Notes: generated from the letters alone by a model not told the origin. Counted from the stretch's first letter, positions 9,389 through 19,461 are shown. The stretch is 64,000 bases of DNA from Tropicimonas isoalkanivorans (GCF_900112335.1 NZ_FOLG01000011.1:118093-182092); one strand, 5' to 3'. Program-made: numbers and translations.

Positions 9389-9479
9389 GGTCGATCTCTC
9401 CTCTAAAGCTTGTCAACGACTCAAGTGCACCATGATTTTTCGCGGTTGTCACGTTGAACCGGTAGCCCGCGCAATAATT

Positions 9480-10277
9480 TTACATCAGGCCTTTAAAGGG
9501 TTTGGTGTCAGCCTTATATGGCGCCGCCCCGAAGCCGGGAAGGGCAATTGCTTGCCGCAGAACAGCCGATACCGCGGGGGTATAGTCATCGCCGTCGGTC
9601 ACGTGATGTGACCCCTTGTGCAGCACGAGCGGCGCGTGGAGCCGCAGCGGCGCGCGCCCACCCTTGCGCGCGCGAACGATGACCAGACGCGCCTCCCGGC
9701 CCTCTCTCGGCGCGAGCGGCTGAACCTCGACGGACCCGAGCCCCGCCAGCCCGCCAAGGATGTCCGAAAGCCGCTCCGCCCTGTGGATCAGCGTCAGCCA
9801 CCCCCTCGGGGCAAGGCGGCGGGAGGCGACCGAAAGCCAGGCCGACAACGGGGTTTCTTCCCCCATGGCCGCTTCGCGTTGCGCGTGGCCGGACGCGTGG
9901 GACTCATCGCGGCGGAAATAGGGCGGGTTGGCAATGACGTGATCGAAGCTGCGCTGGCGGACATGTGGCGGCGCCGCCTGCAGGTCGCAGGTAATGACCT
10001 CCAGAGGCAGGTCGCAGTCTATAGCATTGCGCCGGGCGATCTCGGCAATGTCCGGCTGGCGTTCCAGACCGACAATCCGAAGCCCCTCGACCCGTACCGC
10101 AAGGCAGAGCGCAGCCGTACCGACGCCGCAGCCAAGCTCCAAAACACTCTCTCCGGGACCTGCCGGACATGCGGCGGCGAGGAGCACCGGGTCAATCCCA
10201 GCTCTGTAGCCGCGCGCAGGTTGCCAGAGCGTAAGGCGCCCCCCAAGATAGGCATCCCGCGTCAGGCCGTCGTTCAC
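9480..10277 (-). CDS. TrmN6-like (tRNA1(Val) adenine-N6) methyltransferase family
   Basis: A 265-residue class I SAM methyltransferase. The SAM-binding motif I is VLELGCGVGTAALCLA (about residues 45-60), followed by an acidic ribose ligand (GLERQ), and motif IV is ANPPYF (about 115-120), the NPPY of amino-methylating enzymes acting on adenine. The N-terminus (RLTLWQPARGYRAGIDPVLLAAA) is typical of the YfiC/TrmN6 family. It starts with GTG just after the DUF2007 stop codon, so the two form an operon. Target specificity for position 37 of tRNA1(Val) is family knowledge, not shown here. Confidence 0.88.
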   Translation of the reverse strand: MNDGLTRDAYLGGRLTLWQPARGYRAGIDPVLLAAACPAGPGESVLELGCGVGTAALCLAVRVEGLRIVGLERQPDIAEIARRNAIDCDLPLEVITCDLQAAPPHVRQRSFDHVIANPPYFRRDESHASGHAQREAAMGEETPLSAWLSVASRRLAPRGWLTLIHRAERLSDILGGLAGLGSVEVQPLAPREGREARLVIVRARKGGRAPLRLHAPLVLHKGSHHVTDGDDYTPAVSAVLRQAIALPGFGAAPYKADTKPFKGLM

Positions 10278-10278
10278 G

Positions 10279-10500
10279 TCAGTCGTCCTCGGTCACATCC
10301 AGATCGTTGTCCCGAAGGGCTGTCCGGGCGAGGAACAGGTCGGCGTCCCGCACCATGAGCCGGCGCGGCAAGACACCGATGGAGCCTTCGAGGACGCTCA
10401 TATGGACGTCCATTTCGAAGCAGTCTATATCCTCCCCCGCAAGGAGGGATTTCGCGAAAGCGATGACCGTCGGGTCGTTGGTGCGTAAAACCTCTTTCAT
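10279..10500 (-). CDS. DUF2007 domain protein
   Basis: A 73-residue protein starting MKEVLRTNDPTVIAFAKSLL, followed by AGEDIDCFEMDVHMSVLEG and PRRLMVRDADLFLARTAL. The pattern of changing from aligning a nucleotide-binding-protein-like alpha/beta unit to a C-terminal helix matches DUF2007, small putative signal-transducing proteins. It lies directly before the TrmN6-like gene (1 base apart) and is divergent from the polyprenyl synthase gene 56 bases away. The function is unknown. Confidence 0.85.
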   Translation of the reverse strand: MKEVLRTNDPTVIAFAKSLLAGEDIDCFEMDVHMSVLEGSIGVLPRRLMVRDADLFLARTALRDNDLDVTEDD

Positions 10501-10556
10501 GACATAGACGTAAGCAGACCCCACCCGGGCTGTCGAGATGGGGTGACGAGAGCGTG

Positions 10557-11558
10557 ATGAGCCTGGACCAACCTTCCGATAGACCGCACGACCGTCTGGC
10601 GCGCTTGCTGGCCGGCGAAATGGATCAGGTGAACCACCTGATCCGAGACCGCATGGCCTCCGAGCATGCCCCACGGATCCCCGAAGTTACCGCGCATCTG
10701 GTAGAGGCCGGGGGCAAGCGCCTTCGGCCCATGCTCACACTCGCCGCGGCCCGGATGTGCGGCTACAGCGGCGTGAACCACGTCAAACTGGCGGCGACCG
10801 TGGAGTTCATCCACACGGCGACCTTGCTGCACGACGACGTCGTGGACGAAAGCGCGCAGCGGCGCGGCCGGGCGACGGCAAACCTGCTGTGGGACAACAA
10901 ATCCTCGGTGCTGGTCGGCGACTATCTCTTTGCGCGCTCGTTCCAGATCATGGTGGAGACCGATAGCCTGCGGGTGATGGACATTCTCGCCGATGCCTCC
11001 GCCACCATCGCCGAAGGCGAGGTGCTTCAGTTGACCGCTGCGCAGAACCTCGCCACAGACGAGGCCATTTATCTGCAGGTGATCCGCGGCAAGACGGCCG
11101 CGCTCTTCGCCGCGGCCTGCGAGGTGGGAGGCGTCGTTGCGGGCGCGTCGGAGGAACAGGTGGCGGCGTTGCGGGACTATGGCGACGCCTTGGGCATCAG
11201 CTTCCAGATTGTCGACGATCTGCTGGACTACGACGGCGACGCCGGTGCGACGGGAAAGAACGTGGGCGACGATTTCCGCGAGCGGAAGCTGACGCTCCCG
11301 GTCATCAAGGCGGTGGCCCAAGCGAACGACGAGGAACGTGCGTTCTGGCAACGAGTCATCGAAAAGGGCCGGCAGGAAGAGGGCGATCTGGATCAGGCGC
11401 TCGGCCTTCTGCACCGCCACGGTGCGATGGAGGCCACTCGCACAGATGCGCTTATGTGGGCCGGACGGGCGAAAGGCGCGCTGCAAGCATTCCCGGCGGG
11501 CGAGATCAAGGACATGCTTGATGATCTGGCGGATTTCGTTGTGGCTCGGGCGCATTGA
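10557..11558 (+). CDS. polyprenyl diphosphate synthase (octa/decaprenyl type)
   Basis: Builds the long isoprenoid side chain of ubiquinone from isopentenyl diphosphate. The 333-residue all-helical trans-prenyltransferase has GGKRLRP, the first aspartate-rich motif LLHDDVVDESAQRRG (HDDVVD at 92-97) and the second DDLLDYDGD (220-228). Bulky residues before the first motif agree with a long-chain product; in Rhodobacteraceae this would be the Q10 chain (ddsA/ispB type), though the length cannot be proved from sequence. A GTG three bases upstream is an alternative start. The gene ends next to a hairpin-plus-repeat element and converges with ispE. Confidence 0.93.
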   Translation: MSLDQPSDRPHDRLARLLAGEMDQVNHLIRDRMASEHAPRIPEVTAHLVEAGGKRLRPMLTLAAARMCGYSGVNHVKLAATVEFIHTATLLHDDVVDESAQRRGRATANLLWDNKSSVLVGDYLFARSFQIMVETDSLRVMDILADASATIAEGEVLQLTAAQNLATDEAIYLQVIRGKTAALFAAACEVGGVVAGASEEQVAALRDYGDALGISFQIVDDLLDYDGDAGATGKNVGDDFRERKLTLPVIKAVAQANDEERAFWQRVIEKGRQEEGDLDQALGLLHRHGAMEATRTDALMWAGRAKGALQAFPAGEIKDMLDDLADFVVARAH

Positions 11559-11560
11559 TA

Positions 11561-11611
11561 ACGCCCCTGACGGGGCGTGCCTCCGGCGGGGATATTTTTC
11601 GACACAAGAAG
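11561..11611 (+). repeat. dispersed intergenic element, copy 1 (hairpin plus core)
   Basis: A 7-bp hairpin (ACGCCCC/GGGGCGT) 2 bases after the stop of the polyprenyl synthase gene is followed by the core CCTCCGGCGGGGATATTT, then TTCGACACAAGAAG. The same core recurs in five other gaps of the window. The T-run after the core makes it terminator-like. Confidence 0.85.
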
Positions 11612-11618
11612 TTTCAGG

Positions 11619-12452
11619 TCAGGCGAGGATCGTCGGCGTCACCCACCAGTTCGGATGGGTGCGGGTGATCGCGTGTGCAGCCTGGTGTGCCGCTTGCTCA
11701 TCCGGAAACAGACCGAAGCAGGTCGCGCCGGACCCGGACATGCGGGACAGGAGACACTCGGGTTGCGCCCGCACCACGCGCAAAGCGTCGGAAATCGTCG
11801 GCTCCAACATGCAGGCGGGCGATTCCAGGTCGTTTCGCTGTCGGGCGAGCCAGCCAGCCACCTCTTGCACCGTGGACCCTCCGGGTGGCACCTCCGGCAT
11901 CGGGCGGTTGCCGGTGTGCGACAGGCTCTTGAAGACCAAGGGCGTCGCCACCGCGACGCCGGGATTGACAAGGACAGCCGGCAGGGGCGACAGCGGCGGC
12001 AAGGGGGTGAGTTCCTCGCCGATGCCCGTCATCCGAACCGGGCGACGGTCAATGCAAACCGGAACGTCCGCGCCGAGTTCGAGGGTCTTTTCCAACGCCG
12101 GCATTTCTGTCGCGTAGAGGCGGGCGAGCGCTCTCAGGGTCGCGGCCGCGTCAGCCGAGCCGCCTCCGATGCCGGAGGCGCTTGGCAATGTCTTTTCAAG
12201 GGTGAGGGCCACCGCCGCCGCACCGAACACTGCGGCCGCGCGGAGAACGAGGTTGGAGCCGTCCGTCGGCACGCCGGCCGACCGCGGGCCGGTCACGCGG
12301 AAGGAGGGCTCCGGAGCCCGTTCGGCGATGATCCGGTCTCCGACGTCGGCGAACACGACGAGGCTGTCGAGAAGGTGGTAGCCGTCGCGCCGCCGGCCGG
12401 TGACATGGAGTGTCAGGTTGACCTTTGCCGGGGCGAATTCCTCAACCACCAT
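11619..12452 (-). CDS. ispE: 4-(cytidine 5'-diphospho)-2-C-methyl-D-erythritol kinase
   Basis: A GHMP kinase of the non-mevalonate isoprenoid pathway: phosphorylates CDP-methylerythritol. The 277-residue protein begins [17 protein letters not shown] (substrate-binding start) and has the ATP loop [16 protein letters not shown] (residues 89-104) and a C-terminal [12 protein letters not shown] motif. The ATG at 12452 overlaps the end of the upstream TPR gene by 11 bases, pointing to translational coupling. It converges on the polyprenyl synthase gene, which uses products of the same pathway, a fitting metabolic neighbourhood. Confidence 0.95.
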   Translation of the reverse strand: MVVEEFAPAKVNLTLHVTGRRRDGYHLLDSLVVFADVGDRIIAERAPEPSFRVTGPRSAGVPTDGSNLVLRAAAVFGAAAVALTLEKTLPSASGIGGGSADAAATLRALARLYATEMPALEKTLELGADVPVCIDRRPVRMTGIGEELTPLPPLSPLPAVLVNPGVAVATPLVFKSLSHTGNRPMPEVPPGGSTVQEVAGWLARQRNDLESPACMLEPTISDALRVVRAQPECLLSRMSGSGATCFGLFPDEQAAHQAAHAITRTHPNWWVTPTILA

Positions 12453-14184
12453 CGTTGGCGACTGCCAGCGGCTCCGCGCCTTCGTCCGCGAGTACGGCAT
12501 CCAGACCGACATCGAGCTTGCGGCGGATGCGTTCGGCCTCTTCCGGCTCCGGCCCGAAGGACAGCGCCCGGTGCCACTGGAACTCCGCCTCGATGCGCCG
12601 CCCAACAGCCCAGTAAGCGTCACCCAGGTGGTCGTTGACCACCGGGTCCGTCGCCATCAGTTCGGCAGCGCGTTCGAGTTCGATCACGGCTTCGTCGTAC
12701 TGGCCCATGCGGTAGTACGCCCAGCCCAGCGAGTCCGTGATGTATCCGCTTCCCGGCTGAGCCGCCACGGCCTGCTGGATCATGTCCAGCGCCTCATCCA
12801 GGTTCGTATCCATCTCCAGGAAAGAGTAGCCAAGGTAGTTGAGCACCTGCGGCTGCCCTGGGTTCAGGTCCAGCGCCTTGCGGAAGTCGGCCTCCGCCTC
12901 CTGCCAACGCTTGCCGCGTTCATTCGTGATGCCGCGAGCATAATAGACGATCCACTGTCCCGGCTCGTCCTCATCGAAGAGTGCGATGGCGGCGTCGTAT
13001 GCGGCGCCGGCTTCGTCGTAACGCTCTTCCCCGCGCAACATGTCTCCCAGCGTGACCTGCACGATCGGCAGATTGCCGTGGGTTTCCGCGAGTTGCTGCA
13101 GCACCTCAATCGCCGCATCGGTGCGACCCGACTTATGCAGCGCGTCCGCCCGACCAATCTCGGCCACGTGGAACCCGGCATGATCCCTTGGGACGCGGTT
13201 GTAGGTTTCGGTGGCAAGCTCGAACCTGTCCTGCGCCTCCAGAAGGTTCGCGCTCAGCAGGATGGCGTCGACGTGGTCCGGGTTGAGATACTCGGCGACC
13301 CGCGCATAGAGCAGCGTGTAGGCGTCCGCCGCCTCGCCTTCCAAAGCACCGGCCACGGTGTAGAACACCTCCGCAAGCCCGTCGCGGATGCCGCGGACCT
13401 GGGTAAAGGGAATGGTTTCCCCGGCTTCCAGGCGTGTCACCAGGTCCTCGAGGCCCGGGTCCAGATCGTTGCCCCAGCCCATTTCAATCAGTTCGAGCGC
13501 GGCATCGTGGCGGCCGAGCTGGCTCAGGACCTGCGCATGGGCCATCGCGCTGCGCCGGGTCAGTGGCAGGGGGCCGTTCTCCTCGCCGGAAAAGATCTTC
13601 TCGGCGGCTTCGAAATCGCCCGCAAACGCGAGGGCCAGCGCTTTGTGATACATCGCAAAGCCGGAGAGGCCGGTGTTCTCGGAGGCCGCGTCGAAGGCTG
13701 CCATGGCCGCCTCCGCCTCACCTTCGCCAAGGAGGCTCCAGGCTGCGACCAGGCCGTCCACCAGGGGGCCAACCGAGAGGTCCTCGGGGAGGCCTTTGAC
13801 CACCTCGCCGTAGCGCTCATTGGCCAGCATATCCACCATCACGACCATGTTGGACATCTGGCTGAACGTCTTCTGCTCGCGCATCTTCTGCGCAATGGGC
13901 ACGGCGGAGTCCACGTCCCCCAGGCCGACGAAGGCCATCACCAGGTTTTCCTGCAAACCGGGATTACCGGGGTCGCGGGCCAGCGTTCGGGAGTAGTAAT
14001 CAGACGCCGCGCGATAGTCGCTGTAGTAACTGGCATGACGCGCGGCCAGATAGGCGCCAGCAAGGCCGTTGCTCAAGGGCGCGTCGGCGGCGGTGGCGGG
14101 CGGCACCAATGTCAAGCTCAGCGCGAGAGACAGGATGGCGGGGCGGAACAGGGACAAAGGCGGCCTCGTAATCGATGAATGCAT
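12442..14184 (-). CDS. exported tetratricopeptide-repeat protein
   Basis: A 580-residue protein with a cleavable signal peptide (about 1-33, ending ATAA) and at least six to eight TPR units. The best are near the C-terminus, for example [20 protein letters not shown] and [20 protein letters not shown]. It probably acts as a periplasmic or membrane-bound scaffold. TPR proteins of this kind are frequent beside ispE in Rhodobacteraceae, but the partner is unknown. Its last codons overlap ispE. The start at 14184 was chosen for the signal peptide; the longer frame upstream has no conserved look. Confidence 0.88.
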   Translation of the reverse strand: MHSSITRPPLSLFRPAILSLALSLTLVPPATAADAPLSNGLAGAYLAARHASYYSDYRAASDYYSRTLARDPGNPGLQENLVMAFVGLGDVDSAVPIAQKMREQKTFSQMSNMVVMVDMLANERYGEVVKGLPEDLSVGPLVDGLVAAWSLLGEGEAEAAMAAFDAASENTGLSGFAMYHKALALAFAGDFEAAEKIFSGEENGPLPLTRRSAMAHAQVLSQLGRHDAALELIEMGWGNDLDPGLEDLVTRLEAGETIPFTQVRGIRDGLAEVFYTVAGALEGEAADAYTLLYARVAEYLNPDHVDAILLSANLLEAQDRFELATETYNRVPRDHAGFHVAEIGRADALHKSGRTDAAIEVLQQLAETHGNLPIVQVTLGDMLRGEERYDEAGAAYDAAIALFDEDEPGQWIVYYARGITNERGKRWQEAEADFRKALDLNPGQPQVLNYLGYSFLEMDTNLDEALDMIQQAVAAQPGSGYITDSLGWAYYRMGQYDEAVIELERAAELMATDPVVNDHLGDAYWAVGRRIEAEFQWHRALSFGPEPEEAERIRRKLDVGLDAVLADEGAEPLAVANDGG

Positions 14185-14302
14185 CCAAATGTAGCGCCAG
14201 CGGGCGCTCGAAACAACAACGCTGCGTGCCGACCGGCCCGGATTTGCCCCGCGTGACGACAATGTGAGCGGGGCGCGGATGCGCGCCGCGCCCCACCCGG
14301 GA

Positions 14303-15955
14303 TCACATGTTGGGGTAGTTCGGCCCGTCACCGCCCTGCGGCACCGTCCAGTTGATGTTCTGGCTCGGGTCCTTGATATCGCAGGTCTTGCAGTGCACGC
14401 AGTTCTGGAAGTTGATGACGAAGCGCGGAGCCGTCCCCTCCTCCTCGACAAACTCGTAGACACCAGCCGGGCAATATCGCGCGGACGGGCCGGCGAACTT
14501 CGGTAGGTTGACCTGCACTGGCACGTCCGGATCGGCCAGCTTCAGGTGGCAGGGCTGGCTTTCCTCGTGATTGGTGAAGGAAAAGCTGACGTTCGTCAGC
14601 CGGTCGAACGAAAGCACACCGTCGGGCTTGGGATAGTCGATCGGCTTGAACTTCGCCGCTTCGCCGGTGGCCTCCGCATCCGTCTTGCCGTGTTTCATCG
14701 TGCCGAACGGATTCCAGCCGATCTTGGAGCCAAGCAACATGTCCAGCCCACCGAGCGTCAGCCCCCCGACGAGGCCGTACTTCGACCAGAGCGGTTTCAC
14801 GTTGCGGACCGGCTTGAGATCCTTCCCCACGGGGCCGGTGCGCAGGGCCGCATCGTAGTCGGTCAGTTCGTCGCCCTCCCGGCCCGCCGACATCGCAGCG
14901 TGGGCGGCCTCCGCTGCGGCGATACCGGAGTGCATTGCGTTGTGGATGCCCTTGATCCGGGGCACGTTGATGAGCCCCGCCGAACAGCCCAGCAATACCC
15001 CACCCGGAAAGGCCGTCTTGGGGATCGACTGAAACCCGCCCTCGGAAATCGCCCGCGCACCGTAGGCCACGCGTTTGCCGCCCTTCAGCAGTTCCGCCAC
15101 CATCGGGTGATGCTTGAACCGCTGGAATTCCATGTACGGAAACAGATACGGGTTGGCGTAGTTCAGGTGCACCACGAAGCCGACGCAGACCTGATTGTTC
15201 TCCATATGATAGATGAAGGACCCCCCGCCCGCGTTCGAGCCGAGCGGCCAGCCCATCGTGTGGGTCACTGTTCCCTCACGGTGCTTGGCCGGGTCGATCT
15301 CCCACAGTTCCTTCATCCCCAGACCGAACTTCTGAACGTCGCTGTTCTTGTCGAGGTCGAACCGGCTGATGAGCTGCTTTGCGAGCGAGCCACGCACGCC
15401 TTCGGAAATTAACACGTACTTGCCGTTGAGCACCATGCCGGGTTCGTAGCCCGGGCCGGGCGTCCCGTCGGTGTTCTTGCCGAACTCGCCCGCGACGACG
15501 CCCTTCACCTCGCCGTTCTCGCCGTAGACCAGTTCGGAGCACGACATTCCGGGGAATATCTCCACGCCGAGCGCCTCGGCCTGCTCTGCCATCCAACGGC
15601 AGACGTTGCCAAGGCTGACGATGTAGCAATGATGATTGTTCATCAGCTTCGGCATCATGGCGTTGGGCAGCCTGATACCGCCGCCCTCCCCCAGCACGAA
15701 GAACTCGTCGCGCTGGACCTTCGTCGTGATCGGCGCGCCCTTCTCTCGCCAGTCCGGGATCAGGGTGTCGAGCCCGCCGGGGTCCATAACCGCGCCCGAC
15801 AGGATGTGGGCACCCACCTCCGAGCCCTTTTCAAGGACCACGACATTCAGGTCCGGGTCGAGCTGCTTCAGCCGGATCGCCGCCGACAGTCCGGACGGAC
15901 CGGCCCCCACGATGACGACATCGCAATCCATCGCTTCGCGTTCGATTTCGCTCAT
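14303..15955 (-). CDS. electron transfer flavoprotein-ubiquinone oxidoreductase
   Basis: Passes electrons from acyl-CoA and other dehydrogenases, through ETF, to ubiquinone at the inner membrane. The 550-residue protein has the FAD Rossmann motif [18 protein letters not shown] (residues 11-28), a central ubiquinone/membrane-surface region, and a C-terminal 4Fe-4S site: YCPAGVYEF, then [16 protein letters not shown] with the CxxCxxC pattern. Length and layout match the family. The acyl-CoA dehydrogenase at 21.9 kb is a plausible electron source. The ATG at 15955 (MSEIERE) opens the conserved part. Confidence 0.96.
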   Translation of the reverse strand: MSEIEREAMDCDVVIVGAGPSGLSAAIRLKQLDPDLNVVVLEKGSEVGAHILSGAVMDPGGLDTLIPDWREKGAPITTKVQRDEFFVLGEGGGIRLPNAMMPKLMNNHHCYIVSLGNVCRWMAEQAEALGVEIFPGMSCSELVYGENGEVKGVVAGEFGKNTDGTPGPGYEPGMVLNGKYVLISEGVRGSLAKQLISRFDLDKNSDVQKFGLGMKELWEIDPAKHREGTVTHTMGWPLGSNAGGGSFIYHMENNQVCVGFVVHLNYANPYLFPYMEFQRFKHHPMVAELLKGGKRVAYGARAISEGGFQSIPKTAFPGGVLLGCSAGLINVPRIKGIHNAMHSGIAAAEAAHAAMSAGREGDELTDYDAALRTGPVGKDLKPVRNVKPLWSKYGLVGGLTLGGLDMLLGSKIGWNPFGTMKHGKTDAEATGEAAKFKPIDYPKPDGVLSFDRLTNVSFSFTNHEESQPCHLKLADPDVPVQVNLPKFAGPSARYCPAGVYEFVEEEGTAPRFVINFQNCVHCKTCDIKDPSQNINWTVPQGGDGPNYPNM

Positions 15956-16173
15956 GGCGGTGCTGCCTCCCATACCGGCGCGGTCAAAAATTGGCCTCCG
16001 ACATGCCTACCGGACAGAAAACTGGACCGTCAATGGCAATGCTGCAGAGCGGCAAAGTCACCAGCCCCGTAAGGCCGGACATTCGGGCAAGGTGCGACCA
16101 CTTGACATTGACGGCCCTGCTTGAGTTAAGGGCGTTCAACCCAATCCCGACAATTCAACCGTGCAGGGAAGAC

Positions 16174-16644
16174 ATGGAAAAGATACCGATGACCCGCGCG
16201 GGCTACACCGCGCTGGATAAAGAACTGAAAACCCTGAAGACCGTCGACCGCCCCGCCATCATCAAGGCGATTGCCGAGGCGCGGGAACATGGCGATCTGT
16301 CGGAAAATGCCGAGTACCACTCCGCCCGCGAGAAGCAGAGCTTCGTGGAAGGCCGGATCAAGGAACTCGAAAGCTTCATCTCGCTGGCCAACGTCATCGA
16401 CCCGAGCACCCTTTCCGGACCGATCAAATTCGGCGCCACCGTCACGATCGTGGATGAGGACACCGACGAGGAGAAGACCTACCAGATTGTGGGTGAGCCC
16501 GAGGCCGATCTGGAAAAGGGCCTGCTGAACATCAAGTCGCCCATCGCGCGGGCCCTGATCGGCAAGGAAGAGGGGGACAGCATAGAAGTTCGCACACCAG
16601 GTGGCGAAAAGAGCTATGAGGTTCTGAGCATAAAGTACGTCTGA
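16174..16644 (+). CDS. greA: transcription elongation factor GreA
   Basis: Rescues backtracked RNA polymerase by stimulating transcript cleavage. The 156-residue protein (E. coli 158) has the N-terminal coiled coil with the acidic tip, [20 protein letters not shown], and the C-terminal FKBP-like domain (about 80-156) including [18 protein letters not shown] and [11 protein letters not shown]. The ATG at 16174 opens [11 protein letters not shown], typical of alphaproteobacterial GreA. The following unknown membrane gene begins 18 bases later on the same strand and may be cotranscribed. Confidence 0.96.
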   Translation: MEKIPMTRAGYTALDKELKTLKTVDRPAIIKAIAEAREHGDLSENAEYHSAREKQSFVEGRIKELESFISLANVIDPSTLSGPIKFGATVTIVDEDTDEEKTYQIVGEPEADLEKGLLNIKSPIARALIGKEEGDSIEVRTPGGEKSYEVLSIKYV

Positions 16645-16662
16645 GTCGGACTGCAGCCGCCC

Positions 16663-17703
16663 ATGATCTGGAAGGGACGACATCTCGAAGACACCGGGCG
16701 GACCGGCCCGTTCGGCGGTCTGGCGGCCGAGGACATCGTCGCGCTCGTTCTGAGCGCGCTGTGGCTCTTCGGAGCCGGCGTGTTCTTCATGGTGCTGCCG
16801 CGCCCGGCAGGGGCGGAGGTTCCGGGATTCGACCCCGCTCTGTTCCTGATGACGCTGTTTGCCGTGTTCATGCCGGTGGCCCTGATATGGGTGGCCACGA
16901 CCGCGGCGAAGAATGCCAAGCTGATGCGGGAGGAAAGCAGCCACCTGCAGGAGTCCGTCGATGCGATGCGCGCGGCCTACATGAACCAGACGGGCGCGCG
17001 CCCTGACGGAATCCGGCCGCCGCTGGAGCAAAAACTCGACGAGATCGCCCGCGCCCAGAAGAAGACCGAGGCGGCGCTGGCCCACCTGACCTCTGTGAAC
17101 GCCCGCATGACTGCACAGGCCAACGAGACCGCCGCGCTTCGTCCGGCGTTGCGCGGCCCGAAACCAGCCGCCGCGGCCCGAACGGAACAACCCTCGCTGG
17201 CGCTCGACACCGAAACGCAGGATGCGACAGCGCCGCTTTCCTCGGAAGACTTCGTGAAGGCGCTGGATTTCCCCGAGGACGTCCGCGACAGGGACGGGTT
17301 CCGCGCCCTGCGGTTGGCACTGAAGGACCCGATGGCCGGGGCCTTGGTGCGCTCCGCACAAGATCTTCTGACCCTGCTGGCGGAGGACGGCATCTACATG
17401 GACGATCTCGAGCCGGACCGGGCCCGCCCGGAGATCTGGCGCAAGTTCGCCGCCGGCGAGCGGGGGCGGGCCATTGCCCCGCTTGGGGGCATCCGCGACC
17501 GGTCGAGCCTTGCGCTGACCGCCGGCCGGATGCGGCAGGACACGGTCTTTCGCGATTGCGCCCACCACTTCCTCCGCCGCTTCGATTCCACCTTCGCCAC
17601 CTTCGAGAAGGAGGCCAGCGACGCGGACATCATCACGTTCGCCGACACCCGCAGCGCCCGCGCCTTCATGCTGATCGGGCGCGTATCCGGCACGTTCGAC
17701 TGA
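16663..17703 (+). CDS. conserved membrane protein of unknown function downstream of greA
   Basis: A 346-residue protein I do not recognise by family. Two hydrophobic helices (about residues 25-47 and 58-80) are followed by a helical, probably coiled-coil stretch (about 85-140; MREESSHLQESVDAMRAAY, EQKLDEIARAQKKTEAAL), an Ala/Pro-rich linker, and a C-terminal cytosolic domain from about 185 (SEDFVKALDFPEDVRDRDGF ... RRFDSTFATFEKEASDADI). Similar proteins seem to be confined to Rhodobacteraceae. The 18-base spacing to greA suggests an operon, but no function follows from that. Confidence 0.8.
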   Translation: MIWKGRHLEDTGRTGPFGGLAAEDIVALVLSALWLFGAGVFFMVLPRPAGAEVPGFDPALFLMTLFAVFMPVALIWVATTAAKNAKLMREESSHLQESVDAMRAAYMNQTGARPDGIRPPLEQKLDEIARAQKKTEAALAHLTSVNARMTAQANETAALRPALRGPKPAAAARTEQPSLALDTETQDATAPLSSEDFVKALDFPEDVRDRDGFRALRLALKDPMAGALVRSAQDLLTLLAEDGIYMDDLEPDRARPEIWRKFAAGERGRAIAPLGGIRDRSSLALTAGRMRQDTVFRDCAHHFLRRFDSTFATFEKEASDADIITFADTRSARAFMLIGRVSGTFD

Positions 17704-17706
17704 CGG

Positions 17707-18294
17707 CTACCGCCTGTCGACCAGGCGGCTCATCGTCGTGGCGTGGTGGTAACCGAAAAGAACCTTGAAAATCCCTGTATCCTTTCGGCCAGTCGGCGTG
17801 AATCCGTGCCGTTCGTAGAGCGCGCGCGCCCTCAGGTTGGTATCGATCACGTCCAGCCGCACTTCCTTCATGCCCTGCGCCTGCGCTTCGTCCATGATGG
17901 CGCCAATGAGAGCGGTGCCAACGCCCATGCCCCGCGCAGCGCGGTCGACAAAGAGACCGTCCATCACCATCTGGCCATGGCCGAGAGGCCGGTCCATCAG
18001 GTCCAACAGAGGCCCCCGCCACACCGCGCCGAGACGCCCGTATACACGGGCGAGATCCGGAAAATCACCCGTCAACAAGCCGCCACGCCACGTCTTGATG
18101 CCGACAACGCCCAGCAGGGTGCCGGTATCGGAGAACGCCGTGAGCGCATGTTCCGGCCGCAATGCCCGTTCGATGAAATCCAGGGCCCGAGCCTCCGGCG
18201 CCATCAACCAGCCAAGCTTGCCGGAAAACGCCTGCCAGAAGAGGGCGGCCACTTCGCCCCGTTGGCCCTCTGGAAAGCCATGCTCGATCTTCAT
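17707..18294 (-). CDS. GNAT-family N-acetyltransferase
   Basis: A 195-residue single-domain acetyltransferase. The acetyl-CoA site is visible in VDRAARGMGVGTALIGAIM (motif A, RxxGxG), followed by the C-terminal DTNLRARALYERHGFTPTG motif B. The substrate is unknown. I preferred the ATG at 18294 (MKIEHGF), where the domain begins; an ATG at 18384 would add 30 low-complexity basic residues. It is divergent from azlC and its 3' end lies 3 bases from that of the convergent membrane gene. Confidence 0.85.
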   Translation of the reverse strand: MKIEHGFPEGQRGEVAALFWQAFSGKLGWLMAPEARALDFIERALRPEHALTAFSDTGTLLGVVGIKTWRGGLLTGDFPDLARVYGRLGAVWRGPLLDLMDRPLGHGQMVMDGLFVDRAARGMGVGTALIGAIMDEAQAQGMKEVRLDVIDTNLRARALYERHGFTPTGRKDTGIFKVLFGYHHATTMSRLVDRR

Positions 18295-18421
18295 CCGGCG
18301 CTGCCGCCTCTCTGCCTGCGCCCCGCGTCCCTCAAGGTAGCGCAAGAGGCACGCCCCGTGTGCAATTGCATCCACCCTCCGCATCGCCTATGCGCGATGA
18401 GGCGCAATCTAGAGGCCGCAA

Positions 18422-19135
18422 GTGACCATCACAAACCCCAAATCGGCATATTTCGACGGGCTCAAGGGCGGCGCGCCCTTCTTGCTCGTCCTCGCCCCAT
18501 TCGCGTTGCTGTTCGGTGTTGTGGCGACCGAAGCTGGGCTAGATCTCGCTCAAATCATGGGCTTTTCCGTGATCGTCATCGCAGGCGCGGCGCAATTCAC
18601 CGCCCTACAGCTCATGTCGGACAACGCCCCCGCCATCGTCATCCTAGTGTCGTCTCTGGCCGTCAACTTGCGGATGGCGATGTACTCAGCCTCCCTGGCG
18701 CCCCACTTTGGCGCCGCGCCGTTCTGGCAACGGGCGCTGCTTAGCTACGCGCTCTTCGACCAGAACTACGCCCTCTCCATCGCCCGGTTCGAGGCCGACC
18801 GGCAAATGACGCTGACGGACCGGCTGGCGTTCTTCGCGGGCGCCTCGACCCCGCTCGTCCCGGTCTGGATCGCGTTCACGCTGATCGGCGCATTGGTCGG
18901 GCGTGGAATCCCGGAGGAGTTCGCGCTGGATTTCGCGCTGCCCATCACCTTCATCGCGTTGATCGGGCCCGCGCTCAGGACGGTCGCGCATTTGACTGCG
19001 GCGCTGGTCTCCGTCGTTCTCTCGCTGCTGCTGGCCGGTCTGCCCTACAACCTCGGCCTCATGGTCGCGGCGCTGGCGGCTTTGGCGGCAGGGGCAGAGA
19101 TGGAGCGACGCCTGTATCCGGGAGGCATCCGATGA
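18422..19135 (+). CDS. azlC: AzlC-family branched-chain amino-acid exporter, large subunit
   Basis: A 237-residue membrane protein (about eight hydrophobic segments) of the AzlC/YgaZ type. The N-terminal FDGLKGGAPFLLVLAPFALLFG and the FSVIVIAGAAQFTALQLM motif are characteristic, as is LRMAMYSASLAPHF. With AzlD it forms the LIV-E exporter that relieves excess branched-chain amino acids. It starts with GTG and its stop overlaps the azlD start (ATGA), the usual arrangement. No adjacent Lrp-type regulator is present. Confidence 0.92.
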   Translation: MTITNPKSAYFDGLKGGAPFLLVLAPFALLFGVVATEAGLDLAQIMGFSVIVIAGAAQFTALQLMSDNAPAIVILVSSLAVNLRMAMYSASLAPHFGAAPFWQRALLSYALFDQNYALSIARFEADRQMTLTDRLAFFAGASTPLVPVWIAFTLIGALVGRGIPEEFALDFALPITFIALIGPALRTVAHLTAALVSVVLSLLLAGLPYNLGLMVAALAALAAGAEMERRLYPGGIR

Positions 19136-19461
19136 GCTACTCCTATGGCGCCACCTGGGGGCTGATCATTGCGATCGGGATCGGCACCTACCTGATCCGC
19201 TTTTCTTTTCTCGGCCTGATCGGGGAACGAAAGCTGCCGGAATGGGTGCTCCGCCACCTGCGCTACACGCCGGTCGCGGTGATCCCCGGCATCATCGCGC
19301 CACTTGTCGCCTGGCCGGCCGCCACTGGCGGGGATCCGGACCCGGCCCGCCTGATCGCGGCCGCGGTGACGGGACTGACCGGGTATTTCACACGCAGCGT
19401 TCTGCTCGCCATCCTCGGCGGGATGGCGAGCCTTTACGTGTGTTTGGCGCTATTTGGGTGA
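19132..19461 (+). CDS. azlD: AzlD-family exporter, small subunit
   Basis: A 109-residue, four-helix membrane protein, the obligatory small partner of AzlC. IAIGIGTYLIRFSFLGLIG and LRYTPVAVIPGIIAPLV are the family signatures. The ATG overlaps the azlC stop by 4 bases. The end overlaps the convergent lipoprotein gene by 12 bases. Confidence 0.9.
   Translation: MSYSYGATWGLIIAIGIGTYLIRFSFLGLIGERKLPEWVLRHLRYTPVAVIPGIIAPLVAWPAATGGDPDPARLIAAAVTGLTGYFTRSVLLAILGGMASLYVCLALFG

Noticed and set aside
12400..14178. Open frame of 592 codons opposite the TPR gene
   Set aside because: Shadow of a gene with a signal peptide and TPR units. It has no ribosome binding site and no conserved motif.
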